Shown: positions 43,388-55,998, counted from the stretch's first letter. The stretch is DNA of 64,000 nucleotides from Dendrobium chrysotoxum (GCA_019925795.1 CM034307.1:38775201-38839200), one strand, 5' to 3'. The notes: generated from the sequence alone by a model not told the origin. Numbers and translations are program-made.

Positions 43388-44879
43388 ATGACGACGCCAT
43401 CGTCATCGATCCCCTCGTCTTCTTCATTCGTTGATGTCAAGTCTCGCTCTTTTAAAGATGTTTTGGCTAGTTCTTCTTCTTTGGCTTCTAAACTACATTT
43501 TGTTCAAACATCCTTTAAAGGTTTCCCTGCATTGATGTTCGATGATTCCATGGTTTCTCAGCTGGCCGCACCTTTTGTTTTAACTTTTGTTGGTAATCTT
43601 CTTTAGCGTCGACCAAATTTGGATGTAATACGCAAATTTTTTGTTAATCTAAAACTTTCGGGTTCATTTCATATTAGTTTACTGGATCAGAGACACATTG
43701 CGATTCAACTCTCTAATGATCTTGATTATAGCAACAATTTTTCTAGGAGTTCATACTATTTTCAAGCTTGCTAGATGCAGTTACTCAAATGGACCTCGAA
43801 TTTTGATGTTCATGAGGAATCCCTATAGCTCCTGTGTGGATTTCCTTCCCAAATCTGATACTTCATTTCTTTAATTCATAAATTTTGTTTGGTCTTGCTT
43901 CGATTTTTGGTAGGCCTCTACAAACGGACCAAGCTACTGCTTCTATCTCACGTCCATCTATGGTTCATGTTTTAGTCGAGTTGGATATTTCTAAGAAACA
44001 TCCTAATGAGATCTGGATTGGGTGGGAGTTAAATGGCTACTTCCAAAAAGTTGATATTAAAAATCTGCCCATTTTTTGTTCTCATTATAAAATGCATGGC
44101 CATGGTTTAAATGAATGTTATAGGTTACATCCTCATCTTAGTAAGGAGAAGGATTCTTCCAAAAAAATCACAGGAAAATATAGCTCCTTTGGCTTCTCAT
44201 GATAATGAGATCCCTAATCAAGGATTGGTTGAGGGAAATATGGCATAATCGCAGGACAATATCAAGGATCCAACACAATTTTCCATCATTCATACTGAAC
44301 CACCCTCTACCAATGTCGATGACCCTATTCCTTTATAGCAAGTCATTATTAACTCTATCTCTTCTTTAGCTACTGGTTGTGAAAATATGGATGAGAAAAT
44401 GTTGGCTATCACTACTAATCAAAATATTATTACGTCATCTTCTCTTAGTCCTTGTATTATTAAAAAAAAGTTGTCTGATATGGATTTTATGATGATTAAT
44501 AATTATTATACTAATATTGTGCCTTCTCAATCTGTTGTCAATGATCAAGAGGCTGGGCAGCTCATTTTAGTGGAAGGAAATGCTGGTATTGACATGGGTA
44601 GTAAGGTAAGTGTGGAGTATGGTCATACCTTTGAGGAGGGAGAATCGCCTCAGGAGGTAAGGTAGGCGGGTCTACATAATGATAATAAGCTTCCCTCAAA
44701 CTCTCATTTATCATAGCGATGCTTTTACTGATACGGAGGACATGCATATTGTGGCTAAATATTTTTCCAAAGATGATAATGACACTAGTTATACCAGGTT
44801 TCAAAATAGGAAGAGTAGGAAAAACAAGAACATCATATTACAATCACCTAGGACCACTCGTTTGCAAACTAGTCACTAG
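43388..44879 (+). pseudogene. LINE-2 ORF1: DUF4283/zinc-knuckle protein, broken
   Basis: The ATG at 43388 opens a serine-rich start followed by SFKDVLAS, the counterpart of the start of LINE-1 ORF1. DUF4283 spans about 43500-44030, with SNDLDYS, LLKWTS, WISFPNL, GRPLQTDQAT and HPNEIWIG. The knuckle near 44070-44115 reads CSHYKMHGHGLNEC, so its second cysteine is a tyrosine. Stops include TAG at 43604 and others near 43773, 43826 and 43874, plus TGA at 44200. Frameshifts follow, and the last open frame ends with TAG at 44877. It was an RNA-binding protein in life. Confidence 0.85.
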
Positions 44880-44889
44880 CATCTTTCTT

Positions 44890-47800
44890 ATGTTTAAATC
44901 TATTATTTGGAATGTTAGGGGCATTGGATGCTCCTCCTCTAGGTTGAGGGTTAAGAACTTATGCTGTATTTACAATGTTTATATTCTTATTTTGCTCGAA
45001 ATTACTTAGTACTGCAAGATGTTTGGGTTTTAAGCATTTTGTTTTAAATTCTGCCAATAAGATTTGGGTGTTGTGGAAGTATCCTATATGGATAGATGTT
45101 ATTGGTGATTTTACTCAAGTTTTGCATTGTAATATTGAATTTTTAAATTTGAACGGTTGTGCCTCCTTTGCCTATGTTGCTTCTTCTTATAGTACTAAAA
45201 AAGTGTTATGGGAGCAACTGACTAACTTCCATAGTATTTGTAACTTGCCCTGGCTTGTTGGTGGCAATTTTAATACTATTTCTAATCCCTCTAAGCGTAT
45301 TAGGGGCTCTACTTCTATCTATCACTCTATGGAGGATTTTAATAATATGATTATGGATTGTAATTTAGTGGACATTAGCTTCTCTAGTAATAAATTCACT
45401 TGGAACCATAGTCATTTATGGCAACAGTTAGATCATGTGCTATTTAATGATACCTAGATTAACTCTTTTAATTTTATTTCTGTTGAACATCTTAACATAA
45501 CTCTTTCTAACCACTCTCCTATGTTAATTAGCCTCAAGACAAGGTATATGAGTTCTTTGCCTCAATTTAGATTTCAAAACATGTGGTTACTTCATGATTC
45601 TTTTTTGGACTTGGTTCAGGAAAATTGGCATGTCCCCTTGCATCCTGATAACTCTATCTTTGGTATGAAGAGATCATGGTTTAAACTGAAAAGACTTAAG
45701 CAAATAATCAATTGGTGGAATCATAATACTTTTAAAATATTTTCACCAATATCTTGAATGCTGAAGATAAAGTGAACACTATTGAGCTTAACTATCAATT
45801 GTTTCCTTCTGATGAGAATTTTAGTTTGCTTAGGGATGCTGAAGATTTCCTTTTAAATTACAAGCTGAGGAGAAAGCCTTTTGGAAACAAAAAGCAGTTG
45901 CAAAGCACCTTGTTGAAGGTGACAATAACACCAAATATTTTCATGCGTTGGTCAAGAGGAAATGTGCCAGAAACTCCATTAATAAAATTACTCGTGATGA
46001 TGGTTCTGTTTTTGAGGATGTTAAGAAAATTGCTAATTTGGCAATTCAGTATTTTTAAAACCATCTCAATAAGGACTTTACTCCTGGCCATATTGATAAC
46101 CTTGGTGTTATCCCTAATCACATCTCTCAAGATGATAATGATTTCCTCTCTAAACCCCCTACTTTAGAGGAAATCAAAGAGATAGTTCATAACATGAATA
46201 CTAACTCTGTCGTTGGGCCGGATGGTTTTACCACTAAATGTTTTTAGAAAGCTTGGTATATTATAAGTAATGATCTTTATTCTACTGTTCTATATTTTTT
46301 TGCTAGTCACACTATTCCTATATTTTTTACTTCTACTTCTATTATTCTCATCTCCAAAAGCAATTATGTTAGTAATTGGAATGATTTTAGACCTATTAGT
46401 CTATGCACCTTCTTTAGTAAGTTGATTTCTAAAACTCTTATGAGTCTTTTAACTTTTATCCTTCCTAAAATTATTTCTCCTTATCAAATGGGTTTTGTCA
46501 AGGGGCTGGCTATTGCTGATAATAATCTTTTGGCCCAAGAATTTTGGCAAGATCTTGATGTTAGGGTGAGAGGTGGCAACATTATTTTAAAACTTGATAT
46601 TTCCAAGGCTTATGACAACATTGATTGGAACTTTCTTTACAATATTTTGCATTTGTTTGGTTTTAATTCAATTTTTATCAGTCTTATCAAAAACTGTATT
46701 GAAGGATCCTATTTTTCTATTATTGTGAATGGCAATAGCTTTGGCTTTTTTAAGTCATCTCATGGCTTAAGATAGGGTGATCTAATTTCTCCTCCCTTTT
46801 TCATTATTGCTGCTGAGTATTTATCTAGAGGCCTTGCCAACCTCTTTGAGAATTGCCCTAGCCTCTACTTTAGAACCTTGGGTGGTTTTCCTATTTCTCA
46901 TTTATGTTTTGTTGATAATTTCATTGTTTTTACTAATGCTTCTTTAAATAGGATTAATAGACTTACAGCTTTCTTTCATAAGTTTGAAATTGTTAGTGGG
47001 CTTTCTCTGAACAAGCATAAGAGTTGTTTTATTGCCTCCAACAAAGTGCCTAATGATCATATTTTAGCTATCAAAGGTCTAACTGGCCTTGTGCAAGGTC
47101 ACTTGCCTATTAAGTCCCTTGGGGTTCCTCTTTTTAAAGGTAGAAAGAAAACTTTTCTTTTTTATGAATTGATTACCTCGGTGCATAACAAGCTTTTATC
47201 ATGGGATTCTATTTTTTTGAGTTTTGGGGGTAAATTAACTCTTATTGGAAGTGTTCTTTGCTCTCTCCCAGTTTATACCTTCCAAACTCTTCAAGCTACT
47301 CGTGCGGTTTGCAATAAAATTGATAAACTTTTTAATAATTTTTTTTGAAATGGACTAATAGCGATTTTAAAATTATCTTGTCTTCTTGGGACAAGTGCTG
47401 TGGTGTGTTGGATGAGGGTGCCTTACGATGTAAGAGTATATATGATTTGGCTTATGCTTTTTCTTTCAAGTTGTGGTACACCTTTTGTGCTAAAGTGAGC
47501 CTCTGGGCTAAGTTTATGTTTGCTAAGTATTGTGTGGGTATGCACCCGACTATTTGCTTTTATAACAAAGTTGACTCTAAAGTGTGGCAGAGACATTGCA
47601 ATGTTAAATGGGTTGTTGAGCCCCACATTTCTTGGGGGCTTGGAGGTGGGAATATCTTCTTCTGGTAAGATCATTGGCTGGGAGCTCATTCTATTGATTC
47701 CATTATTAATACCTCTTCCACTGTGATGTTTAAGGTGAACTATTTCATTACTGAAAACTGTTGGGATTATGAAAAACTTACTAATGTTATTCCTGACTCT

Positions 47801-48971
47801 ATTATTCAACAAATTATGAACCTTCCCCTAAGCACTGACTCGGATGATTTATTATTATGCAATTTGTCTAAAGATGGGGGCTTCAGATTAAAGGATGCTT
47901 GGCATGCTTTTAGAACCAAGAATGATGTCACTAATATATTTTTGTGATCTAGCATAAAAGTATTCCATCCACTATTGATAATTTCATCTGGAGAATTTTA
48001 CATAAGTTCATTCCTACTAATGATAACTTAATTAAAAGAGGCTTTATTTTTTCGTCCAAGTGCCAATGTTGCTTTCATGTGGAGAATATGCATCATGTCT
48101 TTCTTTCAGGCCCTTTAGCTATTAAAACTTGGACTTCCTTTGATGATATTTTCAAATTAAATTGCTTTAATGCTAAGATGTCTATTAATGCTATGCTTGA
48201 CTCTTAGTTCATTAAGTCTAAAGGCCACATCAAAAATGTTATTCCCTCTCTCATTTTATCGTATTTATGGCTGGATAAAAATAATTCTCTTTTTAATGGT
48301 GTTGGTATAAACCATCATAGGATTATTACGAATGTGAAAGACAAGGTTTTTAGGCTTTTTTTGTTAATTTGCTCTCTGTCAAGAATTTTAAGAGTTATTT
48401 CTTTGTCTCTTCTGATTTAGGTCTCACATTGGAGGGTGATCAACCTTCTACTAAACCTAGGTTTATTTACTGGATCAAACCTCCCAATAACTCCTACAAA
48501 CTGAATGTGGATGGCACTATCAAAGGTTCCATCTCAGGGTGTGGTGGGATTATTAGGGACAGTTATGGGAATATTATTATGGCTTTTGCGGGTCCCTTAC
48601 ATAAGTGTGATGTGAACTGCGCTAAGCTCTCGGCTATTCTTCATTGGATTAGATTATGCATATCTCTTGATATTTCTAATATTTGGATTGAAGTGGATTC
48701 TACCTATAGTATTCATTGTTTAAATATTGTTGATGATACTGTGTGCAATCCAGCTCTTTTTTATCTTGTGAGAGTTATTAAGCAATTCTTGATCTTTCTT
48801 AACTACTCCCTCTCTCATGTGTTTAGGGAGGGGAATGCCTATGCCGATTGGCTTGCCAATTTGGGTTGTGATTTGGACTATTTTGCTAATTTTTCTACTC
48901 CTAACTTACATGCCCCTTTAAATGGGCTTTTAAGATTAGATAAATTTGGGCCTCCCTATGTTAGATTTTAA
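44890..48971 (+). pseudogene. LINE-2 ORF2: endonuclease-reverse transcriptase-RNase H polyprotein, broken
   Basis: The ATG at 44890 lies 10 nt after the ORF1 stop and reads into the endonuclease motif WNVRG. Endonuclease: VGGNFN (D of GDFN replaced by N), HSMEDFN, QLDHVLFN and LSNHSP (the SDH aspartate is also N). RT (about 46210-47340): KLDISKAYDNIDW is kept. The GLRQGD box has a TAG in place of Q (46771-46775). The catalytic box is FVDN, with the second aspartate lost. RNase H (48470-48900) keeps NVDGT, WIEVDS and ADWLANLG, but the glutamate position reads CAKLSAI (K for E). Several frameshifts lie between 45757 and 47950. Confidence 0.9.
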
Positions 48972-50117
48972 TGTGGCTTTATGGCTAGAGCTTGAGGCTC
49001 TTATTTATTTTTGTTTGGGGGTTGCCTCTTATTTAGTTTATTGGAGGTTATCCCCGTTGTGTTGCTTCTCTTGGCATTTTTGGTTCTGGTTGGGTACCAG
49101 GAACTCTCCTCTGTGCTGCTCATCGATTCATAGAATTTTCTGTGAGCTGGTTTACTGTATGCTATCCCAGGGTTTTTTAGGGTTTTGCTAGTGGGTGTTC
49201 CCTGAAGCCACTCAGTTATTACTTTTTCTGGGTTAAGTTGCTTTAATTTTTATAGTTGTGCTATCCATTTGTTAAGCGGTTTAGCTTATTTCATGATGAT
49301 GTGCTTTGACATATGGTTGTATTGTCCATTTCTTCTGATCTATAACCGTTACATGGGCATGGATCCTCTATGCTTACTTGGGGTTGGTTTTAACTTGGAG
49401 TGCTAATTGGGCTATGATTTGATTGTCAATTTTGCTTCCAATTATTTTTTTTGGTTGGCTGCTTTTTTAGTTTTTGTGCTTAGATGCTGTGGAACCCTTA
49501 TTGTTTTACTTGGTTTTATTGGCATTGGCATCTCATGGAGCGGTTGGGGTTTTTGTTTTGCTATTTTTCTCCTAAAGCTATGGCTATCTTTCCTAAGTTG
49601 GATGTTAACTGGTTAATTAACCCTTTTATCTTGGTTTCCTGTGTCTATGCCATTATGGATTATGGGTCTGCTGTTGGTTATCTTGGTTGCTTAGCCGATA
49701 GTTGGTTGGTGCTTGTTAATACCTTGTCTTGCATTTATATTACTTGTTTCATGGATAACTGCTGGGACTTTCAACTTGCTAGCCTATGTTTTTATTTGTG
49801 CTATTTCCATCTTGGGTATCACCTTTTTTGTAGGATTTCCTTAGTGCAGGTGTTCGTATTGCTGTCGCTTTGGAAGGGAAACTGGAGCTGGTTACTACTA
49901 TTTGGTTTCTTCCCATTTTTTGGGTGCTCTTTATTATGCACCATAGATTGTACCTAGGTCATATTATATTTGTGCTTAGTAGTGAACTCGAGCTCTTAGG
50001 ATTTTTTTTGCTTTCTTTTTGTAGCTCTTATGAGCACTATTGAGCTTGCGATCCCTTTAAGAAGTGTGTAATATTTTCCTTATTTAACGCGTAGGCCATT
50101 CTATGGGTTTCCCCCAA
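48972..50117 (+). other. LINE-2 3' UTR
   Basis: T/G-rich, 1.1 kb, with hydrophobic by-product ORFs. Its end aligns with the LINE-1 end through 'gctcttagg', 'tgtagctctta' and 'gagcttg'. Confidence 0.7.
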
Positions 50118-50135
50118 AAAATATTTTTTTTATTA
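50118..50135. repeat. LINE-2 right target-site duplication (probable)
   Basis: AAAATATTTTTTTTATTA, one T longer than the left copy. Confidence 0.6.
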
Positions 50136-51786
50136 ATTTTAAAATGACATTGGGCTCAATGTGGTTTTAATGAGCCTAAGAACTCCAAATTTGTGTAAGA
50201 AATGAAATTTTAGTGAACTTTCAAAGTTTTGGTGAATTTTAAGGTTTATTTTAATGTGGAAAATTAGATTTAATCATTGGTGACAATCATTGGTAATATT
50301 TGCACAATGACATAATCAATGTTATTGATTACTCGATGGTTTTAACTTAACCACGTCAACGCGAATGTATTGTACAATCTGTCTGATAGCAATGTACAAT
50401 TAGAGAAGAAATATAACATGAATGGAAGAAGTTGGATATCTTCTTGCACAGTGTTTAAAATACCGTAAAATTTGAAATATAGCTTCCCCACACTCAGATG
50501 AAGAGTGAGGAAGTGTTTGTAAGATCTTAAAAGAACTTTTCAAAAAGTTATTTTGAAATGAAGGTTTAAGCTAGGGTTGTACATTTATCTCAATCTAATG
50601 GGTCTCAAGGGCTATGCAAGGTCTTGTTCTCTTCCTTAGAACTCCATGAACAATCCCTCTAAAAACTTGGAAGTTTGAGAAGCTCTGGAATTTGAGGTGT
50701 GGGTGAATAAATGTAAAATAAGGGCTTTCTCTCCTTTCACCCTATTCTAAGCCCTCATTTTAAACTAGGGTTGGGATTCATTTAGATCTTCCCCATATGA
50801 TTTTCATGTCTAGGGAGTGGTTTGAAGACTTACATTATTTTTTGGCCTTTTGTTTATATGTGGTCACATGGGGCTAATTTGGATTAAACCAAGGCTTGGA
50901 AATAGATTAAGAGGTGATTAGGAATATTCTAGAATCTGTTTAAGTAGGCCACATGAGTTGCTGTGGAGGGAATTTGAAAATTTTGGCTATGTTGACCAAT
51001 TTTGACCATTTTATGGGTTTTTTATGAAATTGATTATGTTGACTAGTCAACAATGGTCAAGCCATCTAAGATGGATCCTAAGGAGCCTCCAATGGCTGTT
51101 TGCAAGAAATTTGGAGAGTTTGGCTCAATGGGTCTGAAGTTTAAATTTGTGAAATGTATATGTGAGAGGTTTGACAAATTTAGGTGAGTTGACTAAGTCA
51201 ACTCACCATGAATTAACTTTACCATGGCTTAGGTTCATTCAAGGCATTAAATTGAGTGATATTGATACATTGGAGTGTTTGATTTGATAGCAAAAAATGG
51301 TTAACCCAAATTGACCTGGATTGATTATATTTGGGTTTCATGTGACTTTTGATCAACCAAAGTCAACTAAGGGTCCACTGAGGTTCAAATCAATATGAAT
51401 ATGATCATGAAAATGTTTGATGCTTTTTGGAAGGCTTCTAAGGTAATTTTCTCCAATATGGAATGTCCAATTGCAGAGGTTATAAGTATTTGAAGGTTTT
51501 ATAGCCTTGGAAAGTATATTCAGTTTTGGGGGTTAGAGAGCTTGGAATGCTTTCAAATTAGTATGGTTGACACAAGTGACATTCCTAATTAATATACAAC
51601 TGACTTATCATGATTCCAAGGTCATTTGATAAGATTTTTAATCATTTCAATTCTTAAAAAAGGAAAAAATCCATGGGATTTTGAGTTTGATTTGTACATT
51701 TAGTTTTGGATTTAGAATTCTGATTTACATTTTTTATTTGAATTTTTAACCTCACTCAAAAAATGAGGTCAACATATTATTACACA
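50136..51786. other. Intergenic DNA, no gene seen
   Basis: AT-rich, with many TTGAC/GTCAA words between 50980 and 51380 ('gttgactagtcaac', 'ttgaccaattttgacc'), but no coding frame. Confidence 0.5.
51183..51207. repeat. Perfect 25-bp palindrome of paired W-box cores
   Basis: GGTGAGTTGACT, A, AGTCAACTCACC: 12+1+12 bp. Each arm contains TTGAC. Confidence 0.9.
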
Positions 51787-52301
51787 TAGGGGTACAACTA
51801 AGCCATGCTGGCTTACTAGCCGACTCGAACTCAACTCATTAATGAGATCGTGAGTCAAGCTTCTAGTTCAAGTTCAATCTTATAGTTGAGCTTATGTGAT
51901 ATACGAGCACGAGTTCAAGCACAACCATTTATAGCTCAAGAGCTCATCGAGCTGGCTCGATAAAAAATAATATAAAATAAATCCCTATATATAATCATCT
52001 GATTCATGAAGCCCATCCTTAATTTCATTTGCACCTTCGTAACGGCTAGAAGTTCAAGCAAAGTAGCATGCATCCACCTTCTTCTCGTAGACTTGTGTGA
52101 CCTAGCAATTGTAAGATGTGGAAGCTTCAATAACAATAAGCGGTTTACACTCTATTTTTAATCCAACACATGTTGTGGTTCGTATTCTATGAAATGAGCA
52201 ATTTTTTGCGTTCCATATTCTATAATTTTTTTATTCAATCCTCTTATTGATTGATGTTATTTTCTTATAAATTAAATCATTTATATGTTTATTGTCTAGT
52301 T
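51787..52301 (+). mobile_element. Probable left end of a hAT transposon
   Basis: It begins TAGGGGTACAACTAAGCC, followed by sequence rich in 'gactcgaactcaac', 'gctcaagagctcatcgagctggctcg' words. Many plant hAT ends have a TAGGGGTG-type terminus followed by GAGCTCG-rich sequence. 11 kb to the right, beyond Copia-2, the start of a hAT-type BED zinc-finger transposase appears. I infer one hAT element split by Copia-2. The right end is outside the window. Confidence 0.4.
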
Positions 52302-52306
52302 TTTAG
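52302..52306. repeat. Copia-2 target-site duplication, left
   Basis: TTTAG, matching 63116-63120. Confidence 0.93.
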
Positions 52307-52575
52307 TGTTGTGAATCTAGATCCAAGGACTATAATTTTGATGATAGCAAATATTTCCATTCCTGTTTGAGTGTCTAATCTTATAGGTTCATAGGATCAG
52401 TTACAATTCAAGCCAGCTCAAGATCAAGTCAGTTTGTATGTGTTTTAGGTTTAATATACTTTTTCATTTTTCTTGAGTCAAGTGTAATATAACGGATCCC
52501 CAAGCTAAGTAACCTTGCACACACATATAGAGGGAGAGTTTTAGTGAGTTAGAGTTTCTGTTCAAATTTTATTCA

Positions 52576-53360
52576 AATCATTCTATATGATTTTCAACAT
52601 CTTGGACAATCCATTGAAAACAAAAACCCTAACTAGGACGACCATGTTAAGTCGGTCTGATTAAGCAGATCATCCTGGATGATATACTCATCATACAAGA
52701 CAATATGCTCAAATCAGAAGATCTTAGCTGACAGACCAAGTTAGGCAAGTTTTTATTTTAGAATTTTGGTCTAATCATCCCAGATGATATGTGTATCATC
52801 CTGGATGATCCATTACAATTATGCCTAAATTAGTCAGGTAATTAAGGAAAGAATTAATGTCAGATTAATTCGATCATATTGTCCTGGTCAATTGCAAGAT
52901 CATCCTGGACGATCAATTAAAAATCTTGACAGTCTAGTGTATTTCACCTGGATGACCTGAACAATCCTTTGGACGATATTCCCAATTTTGAACTAATCAT
53001 ATGAGACGATATCAATATTGTCTCGGATGATCAGGTCATTTTGACATCGTCTAGCATGGTTTGGCTGTAAAACCTGAATAATGTACAGGACAATTTTGAG
53101 TAATTTTGAACTAATCGTTCAGGATGATATACTTATCATCATGAATGATCAAGTTATTTTCTTTAGATCATCCAGGCTTTTCTCTTGGACATCCTGAATT
53201 ATCTTCTGGACGATATTCCATATTTGAACTATTTATCCTGGACGATCGCAGAATCATCCCGGACGATATGAATCAATTTGTTGTTTGATCATCTAGAAGA
53301 ACCTAATTGTCCAGGCCCAAAAGGGTCTGATTTACACTGATCGTACAGGACGATCGAAGG
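52576..53360 (+). promoter_or_regulatory. Dyad array in the Copia-2 5' LTR
   Basis: About 20 decayed copies of ATCRTCCWGGAYGAT, for example at 52670-52685, 52785-52810, 52905-52920 and 53235-53262. It occupies the same place relative to the TATA-like motif as the Copia-1 array. The 3' LTR copy (61575-62370) has several better-kept members such as ATCGTCCTGGACGAT. Confidence 0.7.
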
Positions 53361-54039
53361 ATAATCTTTGATGGCTAGTTAAAATTTAGGGTAATTTTTA
53401 AGCCCTCCTATTTAAGATCTCGTTCATTCCACTATTGAGATCTTTTGCTGCTATCCTTTCCTGAGAGAGCTTTGAGAAGGAGAGAGAGAGAAGATCTTAT
53501 GAGGGGGAGTTTGTAAGGTGTTCACAAAGGTTGCTCCAAGCAAGGATCTGAGTCATCTTCTCTGGTCATCGTCTCTTATCCTTTGTGTCTCTGTGGAATA
53601 ATCGTCTACAAGAGGATCAAGGTTCTCTGCCTGCTCCAAGAGGTAGTGAAAGGAAGTTAAGGTTCTCTTCCTGCTTTAGCAGGAAGCAAAAGGAGTCTAG
53701 GTTCTCTGCCTTACCGGGTTGGTGAAAAGGAGTTTTGCAAGGGCTTCTCTGCCTTACTGTGGGAGCAGAAGGAGAGTCACTGAGTTTTAGTGCAATACCT
53801 AGAGGGGCGGCTCCGGGGAGTGGACGTAGGTCAAGTTGACCTAACCACAATAAAATTTGGTGTGTTCTTTTTAATTATTTTTTGCACTTTACTTCTCTGT
53901 TGATGATCGTGTGATTGAATTTGTTGTCTTGCTTCGTTACACTTCTTCACATCATCACTAAATTATAATTTTTTTAAAACATTCAAGATGATTTTTCAAA
54001 ATCTCTATTTTGCACAAGAATTTTAAAATAACCAATTCA

Positions 54040-54059
54040 CCCCCCCCCCCCCCCCCCCC
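54040..54059 (+). repeat. Poly(C) tract in the Copia-2 5' LTR, 20 C
   Basis: In the 3' LTR the same position has only 6 C (near 63053). The Copia-1 LTRs have 7 and 9 at the matching place, so the tract has expanded here. Confidence 0.93.
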
Positions 54060-54122
54060 TCCCCTCTTGGTTAGCCTCGGTACCAGTTCTGTAAGGTTTA
54101 ACACCCCTCACGAACTTTCAAG

Positions 54123-54134
54123 TGGTATCAGAAC
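54123..54134 (+). other. Copia-2 primer-binding site (tRNA-iMet)
   Basis: TGGTATCAGAAC, two bases after the LTR, with one change from the usual TGGTATCAGAGC. Confidence 0.9.
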
Positions 54135-54178
54135 GGGATTCATAAAATCAAGTTTTGAAAATATTTTGAATTTGATCC

Positions 54179-55989
54179 ATGGCTAACTTTGAAAATAGAA
54201 ACACCGCTGAAGGATATTCCATTACTCGTCCACCATTATTTGATTACATACCATTAATTTCTGGAAAACTCATATATCCACCTTTTTACAATCAATTGAT
54301 TATCGTATGTGGATACTTGTTAAAGATGGTTATGATGCACCATTTAGACTTATTAATGGTGTGAAAACTAAACTTCTTTTTACTAAATGGACACATGATG
54401 ATAGGGACTTAGCACAACTAAATGCAAAATGCCTGAATTATTTTTTCTGTTCACTGAAATCTGAGGATTACATGTGTGTCTCAACTTGTGCTACTGGTAA
54501 AGAAATATGAGATAGATTATGCATCACTTATAAAGGTACATCTAAAGTTAAGCAATCTAGGTTGAACATCGTACTTTACGACTACAAACTCTTTCACATG
54601 AAACCTAGTGAATCAATATCTGAAATGTATACTAGGTTTACGCAAATTGTCACCTCTCTATATGCTTTAGGAAGAGAACTCACTAACTACAAAAAAGTGA
54701 ACAAAATTTTGTGATGTTTGTCTTCTTCTTATGATGCCAAGATAACTGTAATTACTGAATCTAAGGATTTAAAAACTTATTCTATTGATAACTTACTTGG
54801 ATCACTCATTTCTTATGAGCAAGGAGTGAACCAAAGACAACTTGATGCATGTGAGAAGAAGAAGGAGAAAACTGTGGCACGGAAGGCCAATGATACTGAT
54901 TCTGATTCTTCCGAGTCTAAAAGTGATGATGTTGCCTTAATCACTAGGCAATTCAAAAGCTTTTTAAGGAAGAAACATATGAACTATCAGAAGTGGAACA
55001 AAGGTAAGTCTAGCAAAAATTTTAAAGGTTCTTCTGATATAGTTTGCTTTAAATACAGGAAGCCAGGATATATAAAAACTGATTATCCTACACTTAAGGC
55101 TCACCCAAGCAAGGAGAAGGGTGAGGATAAACCCAAGTTCAGGAAGGACAAGAAGTAGATTCAAAAGGCTTTCTTGAAAGATTTAGCATCCAACTCCTCT
55201 AAGACCGAAGCTGAAGAGGAGACTACAAACCTGTGTCTGATGGCAGATGAACATCTGGGTCAGTCTGATCAAGAAGAGGTATATGAATTGACCTACAATC
55301 AATTACTTGATGTTTCAGAAAAAATTCATTTGTCATATAGAAAACTTAAGAAAACTCATGATAGTTTGAATTTGGAACTCTTGAATCTGCAAAAAGATTA
55401 TGAAGTATTGCTTAAGGATCATTCTACACTTGATAGCAATCACATGACATTACTTGATAAATTTGATGAGTTGAATAAAAGGCATTCTAATTTGATTATT
55501 GAGCATGATTCATTAAAAATATCACATGTTGAATTAGAAGCTACATTTAAAGAATTAGAAACTCATGCATCTGATTTAGATAATAGTGAGCATTATTTAA
55601 ATTTTAAAATTGCAAGTCTCAAAAAGGAAAATGAATTTTTAAGTGTAAAAATTAATGCATTTGAGAATAATGAAACACCCCCTACATTTGCACAATTTTA
55701 TAAACCTCCATCACTTAAAGAATCTCATTCAAAATCATCAAAGCATGTATCATCCAAACCTAGAAAGAAGCACTATCACCCACGTAGATTAGTTAACCCT
55801 TTTCTTCGCATTAGATATTTCTCTTATGGCATGTTAGGACATATCTCTCACACCTGCACTGTTCATCGTAGTACACATTGGGTGTGGAGGCCCAAATTAC
55901 ATGATTCACAATATAACATGCATGCATTGCATTCTTCTTTTCATAAGAAGGAACCCAAACTTGTTTGGGTTTCTAAATCTGACATTTGA
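54179..55989 (+). pseudogene. Copia-2 gag, broken
   Basis: The ATG at 54179 starts MANFENRNTAEGYS. The order of parts is as in Copia-1: UBN2/DUF4219-type domain, serine/acidic linker, knuckle, coiled coil (about 55290-55680), second knuckle, basic tail. Breaks: frameshift near 54260, TGA at 54508, TGA near 54713, TAG at 55156. Both knuckles are ruined: the first reads CFKYRKPGYIKTDY (two cysteines and the histidine now tyrosine) and the second has lost both of its first cysteines (F and Y). Most changes are C-to-T or G-to-A. Confidence 0.9.
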
Positions 55990-55998
55990 TTATTTTGT

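Larger units (their letters stand above)
43239..50117 (+). mobile_element. LINE-2: plant L1-type non-LTR retrotransposon, decayed
   Basis: Same gene order and nearly the same length as LINE-1: ORF1 (DUF4283, knuckle), ORF2 (endonuclease, RT, RNase H), and a long T-rich 3' UTR ending near CCCCCAAAAAA. Probable 17-18 bp target duplications flank it. The two LINEs belong to the same family but are clearly diverged from each other. Several stops and frameshifts in both ORFs. Confidence 0.9.
52307..54120 (+). repeat. Copia-2 5' LTR
   Basis: 1814 bp, TG...CA. It contains a decayed dyad array (about 52576-53360), a TATTTAAG motif at about 53409, a GA-rich leader, the conserved block 'ctccggggagtggacgtagg' with AATAAA near 53848-53853, and a C20 tract (54040-54059) near its end. 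Confidence 0.96.
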
